DNA from: Polyangia bacterium
GTDB lineage: Bacteria > Myxococcota_A > Polyangia > Fen-1088
Direction: 5' to 3'
Length of the DNA: 64,000 bases
Assembly (NCBI GenBank): GCA_036268875.1
Contig: DATATI010000002.1
Location: 38,069-102,068 of the forward strand
This document shows positions 32,245 through 42,453 of this stretch, one piece after another. A program made the position numbers and the translations under genes. Every line of letters begins with the position of its first letter. The first letter of the stretch is position 1. Below the pieces are notes generated by a model. The model saw only the letters and a list, made by a program, of their open reading frames with translations. It made no database searches and was not told the DNA's origin.

Positions 32245-33593
32245 GACGACGATTCGTGCTGCCGCTGGCGGCCATGCTGGCGATGTTGATCTCCGCCCCG
32301 GCCGCGTTCGCCGAGGAAAACGCGGCGCCCACCGACGACATTCCGCGCAACCTGTCGCTGGACGAAGCCGTGCGCATCGCCCGCGCGCACCAGCCGCAGC
32401 TGCGGCAAGCCCACGCGCAGACGGAGGCGGCGGGCGGAAAATCTGACGAATCGCGCGCGCCGCTGCTGCCGCAGGTGAACAGCAACGCCTCGTACCTCTT
32501 CAATGACAGCTGGCCGCAGAATTCGACGGCCGTGGTCGGCAACAGTGGGAATAGCACCAGCATCGTCACCGGCGGTACGTCGACGTCGTTGTCGGCCGGG
32601 CTGACCGCCAACCAGCTTGTCTACGACTTCGGCCAGAACTGGTCGAGGTGGAAGGCGGCGCAGTCGTCGGAAGAATCGCAGCGCCAGACCGAACTGGCCA
32701 CCACGCTGCAAGTGATCCTCACCGTGCGCAGCACGTACCTGGGCGCACGCGCCAACAAGGCGCTGGTGGCGGTGGCGCGCGAGACGCTGGACAACCAGAA
32801 CCACCACCTGGCTCAGGTGCAGGACTTCGTCGACGTCGGCACCCACCCCGAGATCGATCTCGCGCAGGCCCGCGCGGATCAGGCCACCGCTGAACTGCAG
32901 CTCATCAACGCGCAAAGCGCTTACGCCATCTCGCGCGCGCAATTGCGGCAGGCGATGGGCGTGAACGGCAACGCCGACTTTGACGTCAGCGAAGAAATGA
33001 TCAGCCCGGTGATCGGCGAGGACAGCACGTCGGACCAGTTGACGGCGCAGGCGCTGGCGGCACGACCAGAATTTCGCTCCCTGGAAGAACAGCTGCGCGC
33101 GCAAGAGCTGGCCATCCGCGCCTTGAAAGGAACGTTTGGTCCCACGTTGGGACTGACCGGCAGCGCCAACTATCGATTGCCGGATCAGAACACCGCTCGC
33201 CAGGTCTTCACCATCAGCGGCGGCCTGACCTTGCAGTGGGCGTTGCTGGAGGGCGGACTGGAGCGCGGCAGGCTGCGTGAAAACGCCGCGCTGCTGGACG
33301 GCCTGCGCGCCGGTGTGGACCTGCTGCGCCAGCAGGTCACCGTCGAGGTCGAGCAGGCGCGCGTGGCCGTGGTGTCGTCGAAGGCGGCGATCGGCTCGGC
33401 CGACAAGGCGCTGGTCAACGCCCGCGAGCGCTTGCGGTTGGCGGAGGCGCGTTATCAAACCGGCATCGGCAACGCCATCGAGCTCGGCGATGCGCAGCTG
33501 GCCGTCACCAACGCCGGCGTGCAGAAACTTCAGGCCGAATTTCAACTGGGCGTGGCCCGCGCGCAGCTGATGAAGGCGCTGGGACAAGGCTAG
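32241..33593 (+). CDS. TolC-family outer-membrane efflux channel
   Basis: 450 residues. The signal peptide is at about 1-27 (LISAPAAFAEE). Two outer-membrane-factor repeats follow. The first begins LSLDEAVRIARAHQPQLRQAHAQTEAAGGK, and the second includes RPEFRSLEEQLRAQELAIRALKGTFGPTLGL. Long amphipathic helices rich in Ala, Gln and Glu are typical of the TolC tunnel. It completes the tripartite pump with the MacA- and MacB-like proteins. The start overlaps the permease stop by 4 nt. The stop is 11 bp from the convergent DUF488 gene. Confidence 0.93.
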
Positions 33594-33604
33594 CGGTCGC
33601 GCCT

Positions 33605-33991
33605 TCACTCCGCCGTCGACGATCGACGACCGATCAAACCGGCCAGCAACGTCCGGTGACAACGCTGCAGATCGGTGCAGGCGGACGAACACAGCAAGGT
33701 GATCGTCTCGCCGGCCGCTGCCCGCCGCTGCAGATCGCGGATGCGCCACACCTGTGTCGCCCCGCCCATCTCGTCGAGATAGCGGGTCTTGTATACGTCC
33801 CAGGTGATCGGCGCGCCGTGCTTGCCGTGATAGTCGTCGAGCAAGCCGCGGCTGGGTCCGAGATCCGCCCACCAATCGCTCCAGGTCTCCTTGGCCTTGG
33901 CCACGCCGCGCGGGCGGATGCGGCAGATCAGCAGACGAAACCCGTCGTCGGGTTCGGCCGGATCGTTCCAGCGCTTCGTGCGAATCGGCAC
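33605..33991 (-). CDS. DUF488 family protein
   Basis: 128 residues, GTG start. The N-terminal MPIRTKRWNDPAEPDDGFRLLICRIRPRGVAK and the C-terminal ITLLCSSACTDLQRCHRTLLAGLIG are the hallmarks of DUF488 (MTH0304-like) proteins. The family has conserved Cys and a Cys-His-Arg triad near the end. The Trp-rich middle (TWSDWWADLGPS, DDYHGKHGAPITW) also fits the family. It is a small soluble protein of unproven function. It is monocistronic and convergent with the efflux operon. Confidence 0.88.
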   Translation of the reverse strand: MPIRTKRWNDPAEPDDGFRLLICRIRPRGVAKAKETWSDWWADLGPSRGLLDDYHGKHGAPITWDVYKTRYLDEMGGATQVWRIRDLQRRAAAGETITLLCSSACTDLQRCHRTLLAGLIGRRSSTAE

Positions 33992-34019
33992 CGCCCGACA
34001 GTATGAACGACGGCGGCGC

Positions 34020-35030
34020 TTACTTCCCGGTCGCCGTCGGGCAGCCGAGGCGCTGCGTGCCGACGGCGAAGTTGTCGAACCAGGCGTCTTGTTGAGGGGC
34101 GTCTTTCTGGTACGCCTCCCAGTCCAGGACCACCTTGTTGAACAGCGTCGGCGCTTGCCAGACCGCGGGCGCGGCGCCGATGCTGCACGCGCCGCTTTTT
34201 CCCGTCACCTCGACCTCGGTCTGCGGGCGGCCATCCAACCACAATTGCAAGTGACTGCTGGCGCCGTCGACGTGCCATTCCACGCAAACCCAGGCGGTGG
34301 GCACCAGCGTCTCGGTCGTCGCGGAGGTTGAACACTGCAGATCGGGCAACGGGTCGCTGTTCTCGCGACCGCCCCCGCGCAGAGCGACGGCGCCCGCCGA
34401 CGTCAACACGCGCGTGCGTTGCAGATAGCTGACCGCCAGCTTGCCGTTCACCCCGCCGAAACTGAATTGCCCGATCTTCGTCGTCGATCCCGGCAAAAGG
34501 CCGCTGACGTGAATGATGTTCCAGTCGGACTTCGCCGGCAGCGCCTTCAGCCAGACCATCACGCGCCCGTAGTGATCGGACGGCACTGCCGCCACGTCGT
34601 CAGCGGTCTGGTGGACGAAGCCGGCATAGCGCAGATCGCCCGCCTCGGTGTCGACGTGGGCGTTTTGTTTGCCGCCATAGGGCTTGGTGTTGTCGACGCG
34701 CGGGCTGCCGTGGAATTTGTAGATCACCCAGTTCGGATCCAGCGTCGTCGTCATGCCATTCATCAGAGGATACGATTCGAAATCGTCGCACCACACCGCG
34801 CCCGGGGCGCAGCCGGCGGAAGGAACATCGCCGCCACTGTCGATGGCCGGTGCGTCGTCGGTCCCTGCATCGCCGCCATTTTGATTGCTGCCGCCGGCAC
34901 CACCACCGCCGGTCCCCGCGCCGCCGCTGCCGCCCGTGCCTGGCACTGCCGGCGCGCCCGGGCCACCACACGCGCCGGCGACAAACGTCAGCCCCAACGC
35001 CAGCACCATCCACCGGCGCAGATCATTCAC
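34020..35030 (-). CDS. Lipoprotein with ConA-like jelly-roll domain (polysaccharide lyase / Cip1-like)
   Basis: 336 residues from GTG 35030; ATG 35009 is an alternative. A hydrophobic leader ends at Cys near residue 20 (FVAGACGG), followed by a Gly/Ala/Asp-rich linker to about residue 60. The rest is beta-rich. It begins WCDDFESYPLMNGMTTTLDPNWV and ends VVLDWEAYQKDAPQQDAWFDNFAVGTQRLGC, typical of concanavalin-A-like carbohydrate-binding or lyase folds (Cip1-like or PL families). Catalytic residues cannot be assigned, so it may be a lectin-like binder. It probably acts on the cell surface on plant or microbial polysaccharide, consistent with the deacetylase encoded just upstream. Confidence 0.65.
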   Translation of the reverse strand: MNDLRRWMVLALGLTFVAGACGGPGAPAVPGTGGSGGAGTGGGGAGGSNQNGGDAGTDDAPAIDSGGDVPSAGCAPGAVWCDDFESYPLMNGMTTTLDPNWVIYKFHGSPRVDNTKPYGGKQNAHVDTEAGDLRYAGFVHQTADDVAAVPSDHYGRVMVWLKALPAKSDWNIIHVSGLLPGSTTKIGQFSFGGVNGKLAVSYLQRTRVLTSAGAVALRGGGRENSDPLPDLQCSTSATTETLVPTAWVCVEWHVDGASSHLQLWLDGRPQTEVEVTGKSGACSIGAAPAVWQAPTLFNKVVLDWEAYQKDAPQQDAWFDNFAVGTQRLGCPTATGK

Positions 35031-35056
35031 CTTCCCCACCAGCCGCCCTCGCTTGC

Positions 35057-35260
35057 TTACTGATTGACGGTCGCTTTGCTGACCAGGGCGCGCGCCTCCA
35101 CAAGCAGCGCCGTGTCCGGCGCGCCGTTTTGCGCCTGCACCTCGGGCAAGGTCAGGAAGATCTCCATCTTCGTGAGCTTGCCGTTCAGGATGGTGGGATT
35201 CCAAATTGCCGGCGTCTCCGTCAAATCGTCGACCAGCGTCCACAAGAACATACGATACAT
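35057..35260 (-). CDS. Small hypothetical protein or C-terminal gene remnant
   Basis: A 67-codon frame from ATG 35260 (MYRMFLWTLVDDLTETPA...) with GC-rich third positions and a normal residue mix rather than the Arg/Ala bias of shadow frames. It sits between the deacetylase and jelly-roll lipoprotein genes on the same strand. I do not recognise a family. The frame remains open upstream to the deacetylase gene but that part looks non-coding. It may be the tail of a lost gene. No clear ribosome site was seen. Confidence 0.4.
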   Translation of the reverse strand: MYRMFLWTLVDDLTETPAIWNPTILNGKLTKMEIFLTLPEVQAQNGAPDTALLVEARALVSKATVNQ

Positions 35261-35333
35261 GTTTGCCGTGTATGTCTGGTACAGCCTCGACGCTGCTGCT
35301 TCCGGCCTTCGCGCGCCGACGCCGCCGGCGTCT

Positions 35334-36257
35334 TTAGAACGCGGCGGCCGCGTCCAGCAGCGTGACCACGTCATAGTCCTGCTTGATGCGCTGAAACAGA
35401 TCGGTCAGCCGGGCCAGCTTGGCCGCCGCCGGCACGCGCAGGTCGCGTTGGGCGGCGGCCAGCGCCGGACCACTGCCGTCGCTTTCGTCCAGCAGATCGA
35501 TGCCGTGCAGTTCCAGATTCAAGAACGGCCGGCGAGCGACGCTGCGATAAAGCGCGAAAACCATCGCCGCCGGCAGCGTGGTGACGAACGTGCCGATGAA
35601 GGGAAACCGCGTGAACGGCGCCACGGTGATCGGCAACTCGGGGACGGCGCCGTCGCCGCGGCGATAAGGTTCGGCGGGATCGGGACGATACGGCAAGACC
35701 GGCGCCGTCAGCACGCGCGGCCGATCCAGGACCGATCGCGACGGGGTGCCCTTGATGGCCAGCGCGCCCATCACCGCCGCCTTGGCCAGATAGTACGGCG
35801 CCGCCGGAAACACCGACGAGCCGTAGGCATAGTTCTGTCCCACCAGCGCCGCGTACATCGCCGCCGTGAAGGTGTACCCGGGCGCCCGAAAGCCGCGCGG
35901 CCGTACGCCGCAGACCGCTTCGATGTCGGCGGCGCCGCCGGCGATGTCGGCGGCGATTTCTTCGTTGGTCCGGCGCGACAGCGCGTAGTCGTGGGCGCGG
36001 GTGTGGTTGCCAACCTCGTGGCCGCCGCGCGCCGCTGCGCGCAAGCTGCCCTGCCCGTGCGCGCGCAGATCGCTGCCGATGGCGAACAGTGTTCCCTTCA
36101 CGCCGGCGCCGTCGCACAGGGCCACAAAACGATCGATGGCCAGACGATCGACGGCGTCGGCCGCGCCTGCCGGTAACGCATCGGCGGCCAGCCCGTGGAT
36201 GGCGGCGTAGTGGAGCAAGCCGTCCAGATCGATGTTGATGCAGGCGAGGCGGGGCAC
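35334..36257 (-). CDS. Polysaccharide deacetylase (NodB homology domain)
   Basis: 307 residues from GTG 36257. The frame is open to 36383, but the extra part is Arg/Cys/Ser-rich and would overlap the divergent gene. The core has the NodB pattern. INIDLDG is the first motif, with Asp-Leu-Asp as catalytic base and metal ligand. VKGTLFAIGSDL follows, then HEVGNHTRAHDYAL (motif 2, two metal His) and GFRAPGYTF (motif 3). Late motifs include LNLELHGIDLLD with the catalytic His. It is a metal-dependent N- or O-deacetylase of a chitin-, peptidoglycan- or xylan-type polymer. No signal peptide is seen with this start, so the location is unclear. Confidence 0.83.
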   Translation of the reverse strand: MPRLACINIDLDGLLHYAAIHGLAADALPAGAADAVDRLAIDRFVALCDGAGVKGTLFAIGSDLRAHGQGSLRAAARGGHEVGNHTRAHDYALSRRTNEEIAADIAGGAADIEAVCGVRPRGFRAPGYTFTAAMYAALVGQNYAYGSSVFPAAPYYLAKAAVMGALAIKGTPSRSVLDRPRVLTAPVLPYRPDPAEPYRRGDGAVPELPITVAPFTRFPFIGTFVTTLPAAMVFALYRSVARRPFLNLELHGIDLLDESDGSGPALAAAQRDLRVPAAAKLARLTDLFQRIKQDYDVVTLLDAAAAF

Positions 36258-36370
36258 GGCCGGGCAGTCTGAACGCGCGCAGCGGCGAAGGCAATCGAGG
36301 TCCAATCCACGAAACCGGGGCGCAGGGTTGTCGCTTGACGGCGCGGCGGCGCAACCATCTACTTGCCGAC

Positions 36371-38719
36371 ATGAAACGATCACGGCGGCAATCGAGGGTT
36401 GGAATCAGGGCGGCTGGATGCTTGGTGGTCATCGCGGCGCTGGGCGCCACTACCTGCGGCGACGATAGCCAGGACGCGAACAGCGACGCCTTCGTCCTCG
36501 GCACGTCGCAAAGCGCGCTGACCGCCGGGCCGTACGACTGGCTGCAGTTCTTCGGCGATGCCCGCAAGACCGGCAACGACACCAGCGAGACCATCCTGAA
36601 CCCGCAGTCGGTCACCGGCCTGACTCAGCTTTTCAAGGTCACGCTGCCGGCCAAGGTCGACGGAGCGGTGGCGGTCCTGACCGCGGTCAGCACCAGCAGC
36701 GGCGTGCGTGATCTGGTCTTCCTCACCAGCCAGTCGGGACACATCCTGGCCCTCGACGCCCACTCGGGTGTGACCATCTGGTCGCACCAGAACACTGGCT
36801 CGAACTTCACCACGTCGGCGCCGGCGATTGATCCGTCGCGCGCGTTCGTCTACTCGTACGGCCTCGACGGCAAGGTGCACAAGTACGCCGTCGGCAGCGG
36901 CACCGAGACCACCACCGGCGGCTGGCCGCAGGTGGCCACGCTGAAGCCGTCGCTGGAGAAAGGCACCACCGCGCTGGCCATCGTCACCGCCGGGGGCAAC
37001 AACTTTCTTTACGTCGGCTACAGCGGCTATGGCGACGGCGGCGATTACCAAGGCCACCTCACCACCATCAACCTCGGCACCGGCACGCAGAAGGTGTTCA
37101 ACAGCTCGTGCAGCGATCAGACGGTGCACTTCGTGACCGGCGGCTCGCCGGATTGCCCCGGCGTGCAGTCGGCGATCTGGGGCCGTTCGGGCGTCGTTTA
37201 CAGCTCGGACACCGGCAAGATCTACTGCACCACCGGCAACGGCACGTTCAACCCCGGCGGTCACCTGTGGGGCGACAGCGTGCTGGCCTTGAACCCCGAC
37301 GGCAGCGGCGCCAACGGCGGGCCCGTCGACAGCTACACCCCTCAGGTATTCCAGACGCTGCAAGATCAAGATCTGGATCTGGGCAGCACGGCGCCGGTGA
37401 TCTTGCCCGGCAGCGGCACCCGGTTCCCGCACATCGCCGTGCAAGGCGGCAAAGACCAGCGACTGCGCATCATCAACCTGGATAACCTCAGCGGCCAAGG
37501 CGGCCCCGGCCACGTCGGCGGCGAGCTGTACGCGATGACCCTTCCCCAGGGCGGCGACGTCACCAACGGCGCGGCGACGTGGGTAAATCCCGCGGACGCC
37601 TCGACCTGGGTCTTCATCAGCAGTACCAGCGGCGGCCTGGCGGCGTTCAAGCTGCTCGTCGACGGCAACGGCAACCCGTCGCTGGCCACGCAGTGGACGC
37701 TGGGCCCGGCGGGCGGCTCTGTGCTGGTCGCCGACAACGTGATTTACAACGCCACCAACAACAACATCCGCGCGCTCAGCCCCACCACCGGCGCGCAGCT
37801 GTGGAACAACACCGGCATCGGCACCATCCACTGGCAAAGCCCGGTGGTGGCGAACGGCGTCCTTTACATCGCCGACAACAGCAGCCAGTTCACCGCCTTC
37901 GCTCCCAACGTCACGGCGCTGTCGCGCACCGGCTGGACGGCCACCGCCACGCCCAGCTCGGCCACCGACGTGCCGGCGCGCGCGCTGGACGGCAACACCA
38001 CCACCCGCTTCTCCAGCGGTGCGGCGGAGACCAACGGCCAGACCTTCATCCTGGACATGAAGGCGGCGCAGACCTTCGCCCGCCTCACCCTGGACGCCGC
38101 GACCAGCACCGGCGACTACCCACGCGGCTATCAAGTGTCGCTCTCGAACGACGGCCTGAACTTTGGCGCCGTCATCGCCAGCGGCAGCGGCACCGCGCAG
38201 CTGGTGACGATCAACTTCGCCTGGCAGACGGCGCGCTTCGTGCGCATCGTGCAGACCGGCAGCGCCGGCAACTGGTGGTCCATTCACGAGCTGAACGTCT
38301 TCGGCGTCGCCGCCTCGCCGCTGGTCGCCCTGCCACGCACGGGTTGGGTGGCCAGCGCCACGCCCAGCTCGGCCACCGACGTGCCGGCGCGCGCGCTGGA
38401 CGGCAACGCCAGCACGCGCTTTAGCACTGGCACCGCGCAGGTGAACGGCCAGCAGTTCCAGGTCGACATGCAGACCACGCAGACGTTCTCGCAGCTGACG
38501 TTGGACGCCGGCACCAGCACCGGCGATTTCCCGCGCGGCTATCAGGTCTTCGTGTCGAACGACGGAACGAACTGGGGCAGCGCCATCGCCAGCGGCGCCG
38601 GCACCACCCAGCTTTTGACCATCTCCTTCACCGCCCGTTCAGCGCGTTTCGTGCGCGTCGTGCAGACCGGCAGCGCCGGCAACTGGTGGTCGATTCACGA
38701 ATTCAACGTCTGGCACTGA
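36371..38719 (+). CDS. Secreted PQQ-type beta-propeller protein with two tandem F5/8-type (discoidin/CBM32-like) domains
   Basis: 782 residues from ATG 36371. A signal sequence (AAGCLVVIAALGATTCGDD) may be a lipoprotein signal with an atypical lipobox ATTC. A PQQ/quinoprotein-like propeller spans about 50-510, with DWLQFFGDARKTGNDTSETILNP, ALDAHSGVTIWSHQNTG, GTGTQKVFNSSC and TGAQLWNNTGIG. Two discoidin domains follow, at about 518-652 and 655-782. Each begins RTGW followed by ATPSSATDVPARALDGN and ends GNWWSIHE-x-NV. They are near copies, including a 51-nt identical stretch. Such domains bind sugars or other ligands outside the cell. A structural or adhesion role is more likely than enzymatic activity, since no quinoprotein active site is apparent. 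Confidence 0.8.
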   Translation: MKRSRRQSRVGIRAAGCLVVIAALGATTCGDDSQDANSDAFVLGTSQSALTAGPYDWLQFFGDARKTGNDTSETILNPQSVTGLTQLFKVTLPAKVDGAVAVLTAVSTSSGVRDLVFLTSQSGHILALDAHSGVTIWSHQNTGSNFTTSAPAIDPSRAFVYSYGLDGKVHKYAVGSGTETTTGGWPQVATLKPSLEKGTTALAIVTAGGNNFLYVGYSGYGDGGDYQGHLTTINLGTGTQKVFNSSCSDQTVHFVTGGSPDCPGVQSAIWGRSGVVYSSDTGKIYCTTGNGTFNPGGHLWGDSVLALNPDGSGANGGPVDSYTPQVFQTLQDQDLDLGSTAPVILPGSGTRFPHIAVQGGKDQRLRIINLDNLSGQGGPGHVGGELYAMTLPQGGDVTNGAATWVNPADASTWVFISSTSGGLAAFKLLVDGNGNPSLATQWTLGPAGGSVLVADNVIYNATNNNIRALSPTTGAQLWNNTGIGTIHWQSPVVANGVLYIADNSSQFTAFAPNVTALSRTGWTATATPSSATDVPARALDGNTTTRFSSGAAETNGQTFILDMKAAQTFARLTLDAATSTGDYPRGYQVSLSNDGLNFGAVIASGSGTAQLVTINFAWQTARFVRIVQTGSAGNWWSIHELNVFGVAASPLVALPRTGWVASATPSSATDVPARALDGNASTRFSTGTAQVNGQQFQVDMQTTQTFSQLTLDAGTSTGDFPRGYQVFVSNDGTNWGSAIASGAGTTQLLTISFTARSARFVRVVQTGSAGNWWSIHEFNVWH
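37946..38407 (+). repeat. Direct repeat from discoidin-domain duplication, period 411 bp
   Basis: A 51-nt stretch at 37946-37996 recurs without change at 38357-38407. A second identical 33-nt stretch at 38248-38280 recurs at 38659-38691, also offset by exactly 411 bp (137 codons). The intervening sequence has diverged. This shows in-frame tandem duplication of one domain. Confidence 0.9.
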
Positions 38720-38721
38720 CG

Positions 38722-39039
38722 TCAGGGCCGAACCCGACGGCGACCCGCTTTGGCGGGCGCCGTCTCGCGGGCCACCACCTCGGCCAGCGCCACCTGCAGT
38801 TGCTCGGTCAACGCGCAGGCCTCGGCTAAAAGGCGTCCCAGGGCGTCCAGATTTTCGGCGTCCGGCGCCGCCAGACGCGCGGACGTGCTGAGCAACGTCC
38901 AGCGCAGGCGCGCCCCGCCCAGCGCGTTCGTCAGATCATGGACCAACTGTCGCAACGGCGGACGCTTCGCCACGGATATCTGCGACTGCGACGACTGCGA
39001 CGACGATTCGGACGATCCGCTTGGCGGCCGTCTGGGCAT
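38722..39039 (-). CDS. Small HisKA-like helical protein
   Basis: 105 residues from ATG 39039. Ser-rich N-terminus, then PPLRQLVHDLTNALGGARLRWTLLSTSARL, which resembles a kinase H-box (H-D-L-T-N). A second helix LLAEACALTEQLQVALAEVV follows and no ATPase domain is present. It may be a histidine phosphotransfer or dimerisation-only protein. The start lies 5 bp beyond the hybrid-kinase stop, so it belongs to that operon. Function is inferred only from the motif and position. Confidence 0.6.
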   Translation of the reverse strand: MPRRPPSGSSESSSQSSQSQISVAKRPPLRQLVHDLTNALGGARLRWTLLSTSARLAAPDAENLDALGRLLAEACALTEQLQVALAEVVARETAPAKAGRRRVRP

Positions 39040-39043
39040 GGGC

Positions 39044-41152
<2,109 letters not shown>

Positions 41153-41164
41153 CAGCGGCAGAGA

Positions 41165-41581
41165 CTACCGCGCACCCGACCGTTCAGGCATCTTGTTTGG
41201 CAGCGTCGTCTCTACGCTGGCATGACAACGTTCGATGAACGCCAGGAGGGTCGCCACGCTCATCGGTTTCGGAATGTACTCGACCGCGCCGAAACTGGCG
41301 GTGATTGCCTGCCGGCTGAGACCCGATGCCGACAACACCGCCACCGGGATCGAGTGAACGTCCGCCATCCGCAGCTGCGCCGCGCGAAAGTCGGCTCCGT
41401 TCATCACCGGCATCATCACGTCCAGCAAGATGGCCAGCGGCCGCAGACCGCCCAACAACAAGTCGATGGCTTGGCGTCCATTACCGCACATGGCCACCTC
41501 ATAGCCTTCGTCGTTGAAGAGCTCGGCCAGAGCGTCTCGAAAGCCGTCGTCGTCGTCGACGATGAGAATGATCGGTCGCGT
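41165..41581 (-). CDS. Stand-alone response regulator receiver with apparent ACG start codon
   Basis: A complete CheY-like domain is encoded. RPIILIVDDDDGFRDALAELF provides the acidic pocket, LAILLDVMMPVMNG the phospho-acceptor, VLSASG the switch and YIPKPMSVATLL the Lys. The first ATG (41497) lies in the middle of the domain and would delete strand 1 and the Asp pocket. Upstream the frame is open to a TGA near 41624 and contains no ATG, GTG or TTG. An ACG at 41579-41581 lies 6 nt after GGGGAGG (41588-41594), the ideal position for a start, giving a 138-residue protein. Alternatives are an ATT start, or a gene damaged by an ATG-to-ACG change. It heads the operon with the PAS-GAF kinase. Confidence 0.75.
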   Translation of the reverse strand, partial: TRPIILIVDDDDGFRDALAELFNDEGYEVAMCGNGRQAIDLLLGGLRPLAILLDVMMPVMNGADFRAAQLRMADVHSIPVAVLSASGLSRQAITASFGAVEYIPKPMSVATLLAFIERCHASVETTLPNKMPERSGAR

Positions 41582-41587
41582 CGAATG

Positions 41588-41594
41588 CCTCCCC
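41588..41594 (-). promoter_or_regulatory. Strong ribosome-binding site that points to the ACG start
   Basis: GGGGAGG on the minus strand, 6 nt before the ACG codon at 41581. It decides the start, because no standard initiation codon exists in frame before the first conserved strand of the receiver domain. Confidence 0.65.
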
Positions 41595-41741
41595 GAAGAC
41601 CCTGTCCTGAAAAATAGGCGTCAGGGCGAATCGATGTCTTAATAGAGAACACTCTCGGTCGGTTGGTCGCAACAACTGCCAACCCACTGGGCGCGAACAG
41701 TGACAAATTACATAGAAACCCCCAAAATTAAGCAGAACGCG

Positions 41742-42422
41742 ATGACCAGACTTGTGATTGTCGAAGACCACACGATGGTGCGTGACGCTCTGGCGGCGAT
41801 GCTGGCGTCCATTCCAGAGCACGAAGTGGTCGGCGTGGCTGGCAGCCTCCGCACGGCGCTCCCGATCATCGAATCCAGCCGACCCGACATCGTGCTGGCG
41901 GATCTGTCTTTGGAAGATGGACTGGGAACCGAGCTGGTGCGCGCCGCTCGCCGCGCCCACCTGAAGACGCGGATCCTGATCATGACCGCGCTGCGCGATC
42001 GGTTCGCCGTGCAGGCGGCGCTGAAGTCCGGCATCGCCGGCTACCTCCTCAAGGCGCGGCCGCTGAGCGAGCTGGTTGACGCCATCGCCGCGGTGATGAA
42101 CGGCCAGCGCTATCTGTCGCCGACCATCACGGCGACGGACGCCGACTGGGCTGGGGACGACCAAGCCCCCGCGGCAACCAGCGGCCTGCAGCACCTGTCC
42201 CCGCGCGAGACGGAGATCTTTCGTCTGGTCGTCGACGGCTGCAGCAGCATGGAGGTGGCGCGCCGCCTGTGCATCAGCCTCAAAACCGTGGAGACACACA
42301 GGAACAATATCAATCGCAAGCTGGCTGTGCGCAGCACCGCGGATCTGATCCGCTTTGCCGTCAGCCACGGCATCTCCCTGCCCGGACACCAACCGTCCCG
42401 CGGCAGCGGCGGCGAATCCTGA
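41742..42422 (+). CDS. NarL/FixJ-type response regulator with LuxR HTH
   Basis: 226 residues from ATG 41742; a GTG at 41700 is an in-frame alternative. Receiver about 2-120, with VEDH acidic pair, Asp54 in VLADLSLEDG and Lys in GYLLKARPL. A linker leads to the LuxR/GerE HTH at about 150-215 (LSPRETEIFRLVVDGCSSMEVARRLCISLKTVETHRNNINRKLAV). It is the DNA-binding output protein, divergent from the kinase operon across a 160-bp gap. It is probably regulated with, and phosphorylated by, that kinase; this pairing is inferred from position. Confidence 0.94.
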   Translation: MTRLVIVEDHTMVRDALAAMLASIPEHEVVGVAGSLRTALPIIESSRPDIVLADLSLEDGLGTELVRAARRAHLKTRILIMTALRDRFAVQAALKSGIAGYLLKARPLSELVDAIAAVMNGQRYLSPTITATDADWAGDDQAPAATSGLQHLSPRETEIFRLVVDGCSSMEVARRLCISLKTVETHRNNINRKLAVRSTADLIRFAVSHGISLPGHQPSRGSGGES

Positions 42423-42453
42423 TCGGCGAAGACCGCCGCGCTGGCCGTCTGGA

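Noticed and set aside
36258..36383. N-terminal extension of the polysaccharide deacetylase to GTG 36383
   Set aside because: It would overlap the start of the divergent gene, is Arg/Cys/Ser-rich, and precedes the conserved domain without adding a signal peptide.
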